A stretch of 64,000 nt of DNA from Paenibacillus marchantiophytorum (GTDB taxonomy: Bacteria > Bacillota > Bacilli > Paenibacillales > NBRC-103111). The translations under genes and the position numbers were made by a program. The stretch is from NCBI RefSeq assembly GCF_014640555.1, contig NZ_BMHE01000024.1, forward strand, positions 1 through 64,000. The letters are read 5' to 3'. Below the pieces are notes generated by a model. That model saw nothing but the letters and a program-made list of their open reading frames with translations, did not search any database and had not been told where the DNA came from. Shown here piece after piece: positions 44,549 to 54,000 of the stretch. Numbering within the stretch: position 1 is the first letter of the stretch; each line of letters begins with the position of its first letter.

Positions 44549-46156
44549 TTACTTATCACCCTCCTCGTCATTCCGTACATAACAGTCCCTGAACTCAGTG
44601 GGGGTCATTCCGGTATGTTTTCTAAACACTTGGCTGAAATACCTTGCATCCTGGTAACCGACTTTCCCCGCAACATCATAAGCTTTTGTTTCTTTATCTT
44701 TCAGCAGCAGTTTTTTGGCTTCCTCGATACGGATTCTGGTTAAACATTCAAGATAATTTTCTCCCGATTCATCTTTAAAAAACTGGCTGAAATACGTTGG
44801 ATTCATATAGAAAACTTCAGCGATCTTAGTGAGACTCATTTCGCTCATATAATTCGCTTTCATATATTCCTTCGCTCTATGAACCAACGCTTTTTCCGAA
44901 TTCAGTTTCAAAGTCTTAATCGTTCCATACGTTTTTGCGAGCGTTTCCTTCATACGCTCTTTCAACTCATGTATCCCCACAGATTTGTTCAATTCATTCT
45001 GAGAATAAAACTCGTTCATAAGCAGGTAACTCGGTTCCAGTCCCAACTCCATTTGCACTTTTGTAAAGCGCATCAGCATTTTCAAAAAAAAGTGCCGTAT
45101 AAACTCAATTCTATTGTGCTCAAGTGTTATGCACGCTTCCAAATGCACGACGATTTCTTCGACCAAACCAAATGAAACACTTAGATTACCGGTCTCCAAA
45201 GAAAGCATCATCTTCTTCTCGTATTCAATAAACGTATGCAGCAGGATCGGCTCTTTCTCCTTAAGTTCAGAGAATCGCATGATGCCTCCTACACCTGCCT
45301 TTCCAACACGATTTAAAGCTTGCAAGGCTTCACGGAATGAATTAGAGGCGTTATCCAGACCAATGTACCGATTTCCTATCCCGAATTTGATCCCACCATC
45401 CACACTTTTGTTCAGCGAGTTCTGAATCAACTGGAACAAACCCTCACATTCGTAGCGCCCTTCCAACTCTGTGCTGCAGTTTATCAAAAAAATACACCGT
45501 CGGTATCCATCGTAAAAATATTGAACATTGTCTGAACAACAGACGCTGGCTATTATCGATTCCACGATGTCAAGCGAGTACACACCCTCATCCAATTCTC
45601 CGATTGCAACAACGAAACCGTTGTATGTGAAGTGAAAATGAAGAAGTCGGCTGATCTCCTCGATTTCGTCTTGATCCGCAATACCATAAATCAGGAAAGA
45701 GAAAAACTTCTCCCTTAATAACGGCAAACTCTTCTGCAATTGATGCTGTATCACTGATTCTTGGTCGGCCTGTTTCTGTTGCGTATGAATTTCCGCCGCA
45801 ATCTGCTGCAAAAGATTCTCCAGTTTGTGCTTGTTTACAGGTTTAAGAAGATAGGAATATACCCCCTTCTCAATCGCCTCTTGGGCATACCCAAAATCAT
45901 TGAAACCACTTAAAATAATAACCCTTGCCTGAAGATTCATTTGTTTTAACATCGTTATTAGTTCAAGCCCATTCATAACGGGCATTCGAATGTCTACAAT
46001 TATAGCTTCCGGCTGGTGCTCTTGTGCCATCTCCAGCGCTTTCGCTCCGCTATCTGCTTCCAGAACAATCCCATATCCGAGACGTTCCCAATCCACAAGG
46101 CATTGCAAACCGGTCCGGATGATTTCCTCATCATCGACGATCATTGCTTTCAACAT
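44549..46156 (-). CDS. YesN-type response regulator without adjacent kinase
   Basis: The product has 535 residues. Receiver with phospho-acceptor Asp55 (IIVDIRMPVMNG) and Lys in YLLKPVN; middle region of about 290 residues; C-terminal AraC HTH pair with LTKIAEVFYMNPTYFSQFFK and VAGKVGYQDARYFSQVF. No histidine kinase gene is next to it. It lies between the nine-gene operon (downstream in its own direction) and the MgtC gene, so it may regulate either side. A lone kinase at 57938-59746 is a candidate partner. Confidence 0.92.
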   Translation of the reverse strand: MLKAMIVDDEEIIRTGLQCLVDWERLGYGIVLEADSGAKALEMAQEHQPEAIIVDIRMPVMNGLELITMLKQMNLQARVIILSGFNDFGYAQEAIEKGVYSYLLKPVNKHKLENLLQQIAAEIHTQQKQADQESVIQHQLQKSLPLLREKFFSFLIYGIADQDEIEEISRLLHFHFTYNGFVVAIGELDEGVYSLDIVESIIASVCCSDNVQYFYDGYRRCIFLINCSTELEGRYECEGLFQLIQNSLNKSVDGGIKFGIGNRYIGLDNASNSFREALQALNRVGKAGVGGIMRFSELKEKEPILLHTFIEYEKKMMLSLETGNLSVSFGLVEEIVVHLEACITLEHNRIEFIRHFFLKMLMRFTKVQMELGLEPSYLLMNEFYSQNELNKSVGIHELKERMKETLAKTYGTIKTLKLNSEKALVHRAKEYMKANYMSEMSLTKIAEVFYMNPTYFSQFFKDESGENYLECLTRIRIEEAKKLLLKDKETKAYDVAGKVGYQDARYFSQVFRKHTGMTPTEFRDCYVRNDEEGDK

Positions 46157-46200
46157 AGCTTTCCCCTTCCGGTATGGTTACTATTTGAATTCCGGAAAAA

Positions 46201-46234
46201 GAGGCCGTTTAGCATTTGCGCGCTATACAGCCTC
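46201..46234 (-). terminator. Intrinsic terminator
   Basis: On the minus strand GAGGC-TGTATAGC pairs with GCTAAACG-GCCTC, followed by TTTTTCC. It lies 27 bases after the MgtC stop and would close the glycosidase/importer/GDPD/MgtC transcript. Confidence 0.75.
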
Positions 46235-46260
46235 TTCATTTTAAATCTATAGATTCCGAT

Positions 46261-46941
46261 TCAACTTATCGTTTCCACTTCCACTGCCAAAACGTGTCTT
46301 AGTCTCTTGATCTGGTAATAAATCGACGTCGTGCGCTGTTTACCTGATGCGGAGATGACCATTTCAACCTGCTGCTTGTCATCACTCAAATCTTTCACCT
46401 TGATGTGTTTGACCCTCAAATGGCTCTCTTGCAGCTCGTCAATCAGTTTCGTCATCTCGTCGTTATTCTCCACGATGATGTTGACAGACAAATCCCGTTC
46501 ACTCAGCTTCTGCGGCCCCAACAGCTTGAAGAACATCGGAAACAGGTTAACGGCCATAATGATGAGAATGACAGTCGTCAGCGCTTCCATATAATAGCCT
46601 GCACCAGCAGCAATGCCTAGCGCCGACGCTGCCCATACCATTGCTGCTGTCGTCAGGCCCGAGATAACATCGTTGCTCCGGCGCAAAATCACACCGGCGC
46701 CGATAAAGCCGACACCGCTGACAATCTGCGCAGCTAGCCTCAGCGGGTCCATGTTCGTATGCCCTGGCAGCGAATATTTGTGCACTGATTCGATAGAAAC
46801 GATCGTGATCAGGCAGCTTGCCACGGAAATAACCATGCTTGTCTTCATCCCAAGCGGCTTATTCTTGAGCTGGCGATCTATGCCGATCAAGAGCCCTAGA
46901 AAGAGCGAGAAGATCAATTTCAACAAGAAATCGTATGTCAT
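46261..46941 (-). CDS. MgtC/SapB-family membrane protein
   Basis: The product has 226 residues from the ATG after GGGGG (a GTG directly before is less likely). The N-terminal half has four hydrophobic helices with the family motifs GLLIGIDRQLK and QIVSGVGFIGAGVILRR. The C-terminal cytoplasmic part is an ACT-like domain. MgtC proteins modulate ATP synthase or support growth in low magnesium. It sits 13 bases behind the GDPD gene, so it probably belongs to that transcript, though a functional link is not obvious. Confidence 0.92.
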   Translation of the reverse strand: MTYDFLLKLIFSLFLGLLIGIDRQLKNKPLGMKTSMVISVASCLITIVSIESVHKYSLPGHTNMDPLRLAAQIVSGVGFIGAGVILRRSNDVISGLTTAAMVWAASALGIAAGAGYYMEALTTVILIIMAVNLFPMFFKLLGPQKLSERDLSVNIIVENNDEMTKLIDELQESHLRVKHIKVKDLSDDKQQVEMVISASGKQRTTSIYYQIKRLRHVLAVEVETIS

Positions 46942-46957
46942 CACAATCCCCCATTAT

Positions 46958-47668
46958 TCAAAGGAAACGATCCGGGTAATTCGTAATCACGCCATCGAGC
47001 CCCGCGATAGCCAGAGGCTCTGCCCATGCTCGCTCGTTTACCGTATACGGATACACCTTGTACCCTTGCGAATGACTTCGCGCGATATACTCTTCATTCA
47101 CTACTGTATAATGAGGATGCAGACTATATGCCCTAAACGGAAGCTGCTCCACATAACTCCAAGGTTCGCTTTTACTTGTACCGAATAACAATCCTAACTT
47201 CATTCGTGGCTCTAACTCCACTATTGCTGCGAGCACGTAGTGATCAAAAGAAGAGATGACCACCCTCTCTAACAAATCATGTTCTAGCACAGTGCGGACA
47301 ATTTTTTCTTCAATACCTTTATAATAGAAGGGTAGGTTTTTAATTTCAAGATTAATTAGCAGCCGTGTTTCGGCTATAAGCGCCATAAACTCATGCAGAG
47401 TCGGGATTTTCTCGCCTCGAAACCGCTCTCCGTACCAAGAACCAGCATCGAGTCGCTGTAATTCTTCAAGCGTCATATCCTGAATTAAGCCTTGTCCATT
47501 CGTCGTTCGCTTGACATCATCATCATGGCAAATGACCACCTCGCCGTCCTTCGTCTGATGAACGTCCAGCTCTAAACCATCCGCGTTCATGTCCAGCGCG
47601 AGGCGGAACGCCGCCATCGTATTTTCCGGAGCATGCCCGGAAGCTCCGCGATGTGCAATAATGAGCAT
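46958..47668 (-). CDS. Glycerophosphodiester phosphodiesterase
   Basis: The product has 236 residues, the size of the cytoplasmic UgpQ type. Active-site residues are His6-Arg7 (IIAHRGASG), Glu33 and Asp35 (GLELDVHQTKDG) and His48 (VVICHDDD). It releases glycerol-3-phosphate from deacylated phospholipids or teichoic-acid fragments using a divalent metal. It follows the importer permeases by 32 bases, recalling the ugp order of binding protein, permeases and UgpQ. AGAGGTG precedes the ATG. Confidence 0.93.
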   Translation of the reverse strand: MLIIAHRGASGHAPENTMAAFRLALDMNADGLELDVHQTKDGEVVICHDDDVKRTTNGQGLIQDMTLEELQRLDAGSWYGERFRGEKIPTLHEFMALIAETRLLINLEIKNLPFYYKGIEEKIVRTVLEHDLLERVVISSFDHYVLAAIVELEPRMKLGLLFGTSKSEPWSYVEQLPFRAYSLHPHYTVVNEEYIARSHSQGYKVYPYTVNERAWAEPLAIAGLDGVITNYPDRFL

Positions 47669-47700
47669 CTCTAATCACCTCTTCGTTTTATCTTGTGGTT

Positions 47701-48615
47701 TTATCCTTTTATCCCGGACATCGTGTAACCTCTCATGATTTGCTTCTGGAAGATGGCAAACAATGCTAATGCCGGTAATAGTCCGATGACCAATCCAGCG
47801 AACATGGAATTGTATTCGTTAGCTCCTCCCGAGGCGTTTGATATTCTCAGCATCGCGTAGATAGCTGTCATAATCGGGAATTTATTCATATCTGTCAATA
47901 AGAGCATCGGCCAGAAAAATTCGTTCCATGTCGATGTCACTGTAAATATCGCCGTCACGACAAACACCGGTTTGCATATCGGTACAACCACTTTCACGAA
48001 TATGCCAACCTCTTTTGCTCCGTCGATTCTCGCCGCTTCCAAAAGCTCTGTCGGAACAGAAAGAAAAAAGCTATAAAATAAATAAACATAGAAAGCATTT
48101 CCGATATGCGGCAACCACAATCCCCAGTACGAATCAAACAAATTCAGGTGAAAGATCGGCAAATCTTTTAAATTCAAATAAAGCGGTATCATGTACACCT
48201 GTCCTGGTATCATTACGGATGCTAGTATCAAGTAAAATATTATCTTTTTGCCCCGCGGATTCAATTTGGCCAACGCATACCCGGATAAAGCCGCAGGAAT
48301 AATCGAAAACAATAAATTTCCCATCAAAATAACAAGTGTATTTTTAATATATAGCGCGAATTTAAATGATGTCCAGGCGTTCGCATAATTGCCCCACTTC
48401 CACTCTTTCGGTATAAATGTAGGCGGAAATGTATACAGCTCTTTTAAACTTTTGAAACTGCCCAGCGTAAGCCAAACGATCGGATACAAGACCATGCACG
48501 CCAGCAGTATCATTATGATGATAAGGATACCATATCCTATTTTTACTGAAGTTTTTTTAAAATCCATATCAGTAATCAGTGTTCGGTCTGCACTATCTGT
48601 AAGTTCCGTTTTCAC
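47701..48615 (-). CDS. ABC transporter permease, UgpE/MalG type
   Basis: The product has 304 residues. The GTG start has AGGAGGT six bases upstream. A short cytoplasmic N-terminus of about 30 residues precedes six helices. The EAA loop is LLEAARIDGAKEVGIFVKVV, and the tail is QKQIMRGYTMSGIKG. It forms the membrane channel with the gene 11 bases upstream. The substrate is an oligosaccharide or a glycerophosphodiester; context supports either. Confidence 0.92.
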   Translation of the reverse strand: MKTELTDSADRTLITDMDFKKTSVKIGYGILIIIMILLACMVLYPIVWLTLGSFKSLKELYTFPPTFIPKEWKWGNYANAWTSFKFALYIKNTLVILMGNLLFSIIPAALSGYALAKLNPRGKKIIFYLILASVMIPGQVYMIPLYLNLKDLPIFHLNLFDSYWGLWLPHIGNAFYVYLFYSFFLSVPTELLEAARIDGAKEVGIFVKVVVPICKPVFVVTAIFTVTSTWNEFFWPMLLLTDMNKFPIMTAIYAMLRISNASGGANEYNSMFAGLVIGLLPALALFAIFQKQIMRGYTMSGIKG

Positions 48616-48626
48616 AAGAACACCTC

Positions 48627-49499
48627 CTAATCTTCATTTTTTTGCAACCTAAAATAAATGAGGGTAAAGATGAGAATAAATAAAAAAGTAATAATCGCTT
48701 GTGCGGTTGCTTTACTATATTCAAAGTCAGAAAAGGCGTAGTTGTAATTCAACAGCATTACGGTTAACGTCGAGTTCACGGGACCGCCCTTCGTCATCAG
48801 AAACGGTTCTGTAAAAAATTTAATATTGTTAACGATTGCCAAAATAAATGACATTTGGATGAGCGGGCGGATCGAGGGCAGCGTCACATACCAGATTTTT
48901 TTCCAAATGCTAGCCCCATCAATTTCACATGCTTCATATAGCTCCGCTCGTACACCTTGCAGGCCAGCCAAAAAAACAATCGCGGAACTCCCTACCCACC
49001 CCCATATTGTCATAAGCAGAAGGGAAGGCATCGACTGAGATGGAGAATTGATAAAGGGCTGTGCAGGTATGCCAAGAAAAGACAAAACTGAATTCAACAT
49101 GCCAATCTGCGTCGGATTAAACATCCAAATCCACAATAACGACGAAATTACGGCTGGAACGATGGAAGGCACATAAAAACTTATTCTGAGTATACTGCTC
49201 CATTTCCGCGTTTCATTCAGCGCAATGGCTAGAACAATTGATGTGGTAAAACTAAAAAGAAGGGATAGCAATGTAAAATAGAGTGTATTAGCCCAAGATG
49301 TATAGAATAACTCATCAGAGAGTACAGCCTTGAAATTTTTAAAACCGACCCATTCATGACGAATGCCAGGTAAGTAGTCCGTGAAAGCAAGATAAAACCC
49401 TTTCAAGAAGGGATGCCAAACAAAAAAAACAAATCCGATTAGCGAAGGCAGCAAGAATAGCCATGGAATAACTTCTTTATCGATGATATTACGGTTCAT
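48627..49499 (-). CDS. ABC transporter permease, UgpA/MalF type
   Basis: The product has 290 residues. The first helix reads WLFLLPSLIGFVFFVWHPFL, and the EAA loop is LYEACEIDGASIWKKIWYVT followed by LPSIRP. It is the first permease of the importer, after the binding-protein gene and an intercistronic hairpin. GAGGA precedes the ATG. Confidence 0.92.
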   Translation of the reverse strand: MNRNIIDKEVIPWLFLLPSLIGFVFFVWHPFLKGFYLAFTDYLPGIRHEWVGFKNFKAVLSDELFYTSWANTLYFTLLSLLFSFTTSIVLAIALNETRKWSSILRISFYVPSIVPAVISSLLWIWMFNPTQIGMLNSVLSFLGIPAQPFINSPSQSMPSLLLMTIWGWVGSSAIVFLAGLQGVRAELYEACEIDGASIWKKIWYVTLPSIRPLIQMSFILAIVNNIKFFTEPFLMTKGGPVNSTLTVMLLNYNYAFSDFEYSKATAQAIITFLFILIFTLIYFRLQKNED

Positions 49500-49533
49500 A
49501 GGGTTCTTTCCTCACATCCTTATAAATAGAAAC

Positions 49534-49566
49534 GACCCCATCCCCTATTTAACGCGAGACGGGGTC
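49534..49566 (-). terminator. Intercistronic hairpin, partial terminator
   Basis: GACCCC (49534-49539) pairs with GGGGTC (49561-49566) between the binding-protein stop and the first permease. The T-tract is weak. It repeats the pattern seen in the alpha-galactoside operon and probably sets a high binding-protein to permease ratio. Confidence 0.5.
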
Positions 49567-49603
49567 CTATCCAGTTCATTCACTACATTCTACTTTGGTA
49601 ACG

Positions 49604-51043
49604 TTATTTTTTGTTGACGTTTCTATCAAGAACTTTATCGACTTCGACAGCGGCTTTATCTAATTCTTGCTTTGGATCCGCATTCTCGTCCGTCAATACC
49701 TTCTGAATGGCTACTGAAACCTTTTTATACAATAACTGAGCTTCCTGCGGCGGCTCTTGTTTCAGACCTTTGGCCAAATCGGCAAATGGATCGAATTTGA
49801 TATTGCCTTCTGGTACCACCGCATATTTTTTCACCGCCTCTTTCACAATGCTTGCCGCTTCGGAATCTGATTGAAACATGTATACCCGTGGCACTCCTAC
49901 AACTTCGCGACCTTTCACTTGTGCAAAATAGTCTTTATCAACCGTGTCGCGATCTAATTTGTAATAAAGCTCATAAATAACCTTTAAGCCAGCAATGACT
50001 TCCTCATCTGTAGCATAATTGGGGAAAGCAGCGATAGAACCGCCCATCAACCATCCGGCATTCCCTCCAGGACCTGTCGGCAACAGAGCAATCCCGATAT
50101 CTTTAATCTTCCCGCCATATTGATTAACCGCTTGACTTACGACCCAGTAGTCCCCCAAAACCATCCCAGCTTCGCCGGTCGCAAGCAATCTCATACTTTC
50201 GTCTTGATTCGTCAGCACATTAGGATGCGCTACTTTATGTTTCCATTTCAAATCTTTCATAAATTGGAGTGCTTGAACGCCCTGATCCGAGTTGAATGAC
50301 GATTTCCATGCTCCATCCTTTAACGCTTCCATATCCCCGCCGGCTTGAAAAACGTAATTTTGGAATTTCCAAGCTGCTTCCGCATCAGCGCCATTAATTT
50401 GGATGCCATATTTGTTTTTCGCTGGATCTGTGAGTTTTTTAGCATACTCAACCAGTTCATCCCACGTTTTCGGTGGTTTGTTCGGATCAAGCCCCGCTTC
50501 GGTAAAGCGTGCCCGATTGTATAACAGCATCTGCACGTTCCCCTTGATGGGGATGGAATATGCCTTACCGTCTCCCCCCACACTGATCTGTTTCACGATA
50601 TCCATATTTAATGCTTTCTTAAGCTCAGGCACTTTGTCCAGATAGGCATCGAGCGGTTTTAATAAACCTTTGGCAGCCAGTGGTCTCGTTTCTGTCGCGT
50701 ACATGAAAGTCATTGTGTCCACTTTTTTCGCTTCCACTCTTGGAATGAACGTTTCAGGCGTGTATCGGTAAAAAGTTGCCTCAATCTCAACATCGCTTAG
50801 TTTATCGTTGATCGCCTTGATCTGATTATTAATTAAATCCTTTTGCTCCTGAGCCGCTCCGTCGTCAGGTTTAATGTTAAAGGTTATCTTCGTTTTCTTG
50901 ACAAGGGATTTCGATTGCTCAGTTGCTTTTGCGGCCAAAGTTGCCGCCGGTTCGTCTGACTTGGTAGAGGAGCACCCGGATAGGGCCATGGAAGAGATCA
51001 GTGTCGTATAAATGGCTACATGTACGGCTTTTTTTGCTTGCAT
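49604..51043 (-). CDS. ABC transporter solute-binding lipoprotein
   Basis: The product has 479 residues. The lipobox is LSGC (Cys24), then a linker containing SSTKSDEPAATLAAK. The body is a cluster-B binding protein with MRLLATGEAGMVLGDYWV and DPNKPPKTWDELVEYAKKL. It follows the giant glycoside hydrolase by 42 bases, so the two are co-transcribed. The protein probably binds a product released by that enzyme. Confidence 0.92.
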   Translation of the reverse strand: MQAKKAVHVAIYTTLISSMALSGCSSTKSDEPAATLAAKATEQSKSLVKKTKITFNIKPDDGAAQEQKDLINNQIKAINDKLSDVEIEATFYRYTPETFIPRVEAKKVDTMTFMYATETRPLAAKGLLKPLDAYLDKVPELKKALNMDIVKQISVGGDGKAYSIPIKGNVQMLLYNRARFTEAGLDPNKPPKTWDELVEYAKKLTDPAKNKYGIQINGADAEAAWKFQNYVFQAGGDMEALKDGAWKSSFNSDQGVQALQFMKDLKWKHKVAHPNVLTNQDESMRLLATGEAGMVLGDYWVVSQAVNQYGGKIKDIGIALLPTGPGGNAGWLMGGSIAAFPNYATDEEVIAGLKVIYELYYKLDRDTVDKDYFAQVKGREVVGVPRVYMFQSDSEAASIVKEAVKKYAVVPEGNIKFDPFADLAKGLKQEPPQEAQLLYKKVSVAIQKVLTDENADPKQELDKAAVEVDKVLDRNVNKK

Positions 51044-51085
51044 AATCGTATTGCCTCCAGTTCATTAGTGTGAGTTGCCAACCTA

Positions 51086-54000
51086 TCACTTGGTTACTTT
51101 TACGAACATCGTATCACTGGATGTTTCTCCAGCGTAGTTAACAAGTTCACAACGATATTCATAGGTACCTACCTGTTTGTTACGGTTTATTGTTATTGCC
51201 GATTGGGCTAGCGGTGTGTGATCCGCAAGCGCTTGGATATCGATAAGAACCCCATTCTCGTACAAGCGATACGAGGTGCCATTCATTCCCCACCACATGT
51301 TCATGCTCACTTTGAAATTGCCGTCTTCGTCCCAGTTATCATTGGAAAGTACCGGTTTGGCCGGGACAGCTTGCGTAACGTTAACGGTCATAATATCGCT
51401 TCTCGTCGAGCCGAATCCATTGATAAGTTCGGCATAGTAACGGTATGTGCCATTCGGCTTGTAGGTAACTGACGTGACAGTTGATTGGGCATTTGGTGAA
51501 TTGTCAGTGAGAATTTGGGTATCAATTAAGGCGTCATTTTCATATAACTTATACATTCTGCCGTTATTCCCCCACCACAGGTCCATTTTCACCTTGTAAT
51601 TGCCGTCAAGAATGCCAGTGTCATAGCCATTGTCGTTCGACAGATCAGCTTTGGCTGGCGCACCGCTGCTTTTCGAAGAGATGTTATTCACGGTAGCCAT
51701 TGCCGTACCTCTATTACCCGCAGCATCCGCAAATTCGAATGTAAAGCTGCCATTGTAAAAGAACGTGTAGGAGCTTGAACCACCGTTGTTCGTGATGGTA
51801 ACCTGCTCATTTGGCGTAATGGTCGCTACAACTCGATCATCCGTTGGCGTTGAACGGCTGTATGAAACCGTTGCTGTCGGAGCTGTCTTGTCGACAAGGC
51901 TAAGTATCGCTGGCTTGAACAAGGACGAATCTTTGGTTCCTCCGATTCCTGCTCCCCATTCTACCCATCCCTTGCGTCCCGCGCCGTCATTATCGTTCAC
52001 AAGCAGGGACAAACTTAACAATCCGTCTTCCGGCTTGATAGATCCCAGATCATTCCAGGGGAGTGCGATTTCATAAATCGTGTTCTTGTTCGCTTCATCT
52101 CGTGAGACCTGTAACCTAGCGTTATCCATTAGCCCCGTAGAACCTCCTAACGGTGCCATCCAGCGGTACGCCTGCGGACCGTTGGGGGTAAGTGCAAACC
52201 CCATCTCATTCCATTTATCGCTTTCGCCCGGCATTCCGGAAGAAACTGCCAATTGGATGCTGTCGCCTTTCCACATATCGCCTTCCACATTGTTTTGCAC
52301 GAACACGTCATCATGAATCTTTGCCGTTACGTACAAGTTGTTCTGGTCCCATGTGTACCAAACCTTCCCGCTTAAATCCCCTTGCCCGCCATACGTAGGC
52401 ATCTTCACGGCGCCCTGGCTGAACAAATCGATACTCGCAGAATCGTCTAAGGCATCGAGAATTCCATCAACCTGAATTGTTTTGTGATCCAAAGAAAGCA
52501 TTTGAGCTGGTTGGATTACTTTCACTTTCCCTGCATACGTAAGCTTGCTTCCATCCGCAAAATTCATCTGCAAACTTATCGGAAATAGCTGATTATATGC
52601 CAGTTGCGGTAGTGGAAGCAGTACGCTTTGCTCAGCCCCCGGTGCAATAGCTTGATCATAGCTTTGCTGCCCTGACTGTACGCCGATTTGCCAATTAACA
52701 TTGGTTAAACGCTTCTCAACAGCCCTCTGATTGTGCACAATCATTTCTATCCAATCAGCGCCGTCTTTATAAATATGTCGAGCTGCGATACTCTGGGCGG
52801 ATTCGACCAGGACAGATTCAGCTAACTTACCTACCTTTTTCCCATTCACGAGTACTGTGGCAAAAAAAGTTTTGCTGCTTGGTTCGGCATAACCAGGAAG
52901 AGAAATAACCCGCTCTTGGCGTGAGCCTGATCCGGCCGTCAACTCGTACGAAGTTCCTTGAATATCAAAGCTGGCGGTCAAGCCCTCACTGGACGATGTA
53001 AGATTATCTACACGAAGTGTCAGGTCCACTTGATCATCCACAAATGTCCGATGCCCTTGCAGTGCGAACTTGCCTCCAGGCACCACTCCCGCTATGTTTC
53101 CTTTTACAAAGATGGGATTCCCCGTTAAGGTTACATACACCTTTCCATTTAGCGGTTCTAAGGTTTCTTCCTGTCCCATCATATCTGTGATGCTTACAGG
53201 CTGGTTCGTTGTGATAGTCACATCGGTCTTCGCCTGCGTCCACATGACATGGATGGGACCCTCTTGGCCTTGGAACGAATACCGATTAATCCCATTATCC
53301 GAATGCTGTTCATAAAACTGCTTATTGGTTAACAAACGGTTCATAGTCGCTAACGAAACATAACCAGGTTTAGGGGTATAGCCCCCCTTTTCATCTGCTG
53401 GATTACGAATGAGGCCAAAATTATGCTCAGGTTCCTGCTTATCGGTGCCATCATTCATAAAGTCATACCAAAAGATTTTATCCACACCAGACGCAAGAGC
53501 GAGCACATACGTACGAATTAAATAGCTGGCTTGAGTTTGTTCATCAACGCTCCGTGGACCGATATGAGTCGGCCAGCCGATCTCTGTGATCCAGATTGGC
53601 TTGGATTGCCCGTTATTGTACCGTTTGATCAGAGCATCAAGCTTCCCAAGCTCTTCAACCAGTCCTTCGGGCGTTAACGGATAACGGTATGGATGAACCG
53701 AAATCGCATCCATATAAGACAATCCGCCTTGTTTAAACACCTCTTCCAGCCATTCCAAAGGAATCCCTGCCGTTGCTGCCCCAACAACAGTGACATCCGG
53801 GCGAATGCTTTTCACCGCTTCATACGTTTTTTTTAACATTTTGAAATAATAGTCCGGTCTGCTATCCGCAGGACCATCCCCATTATCCCCGTAGTTGGGA
53901 ATATTATATTCGTTATAGACTTCAACCCAAGGAACTTGCGAGCCATAATGGTTCAAAACTTCCTGCGCATATCTTGCAAAGGCTGCTCTTCCCTCATCCG

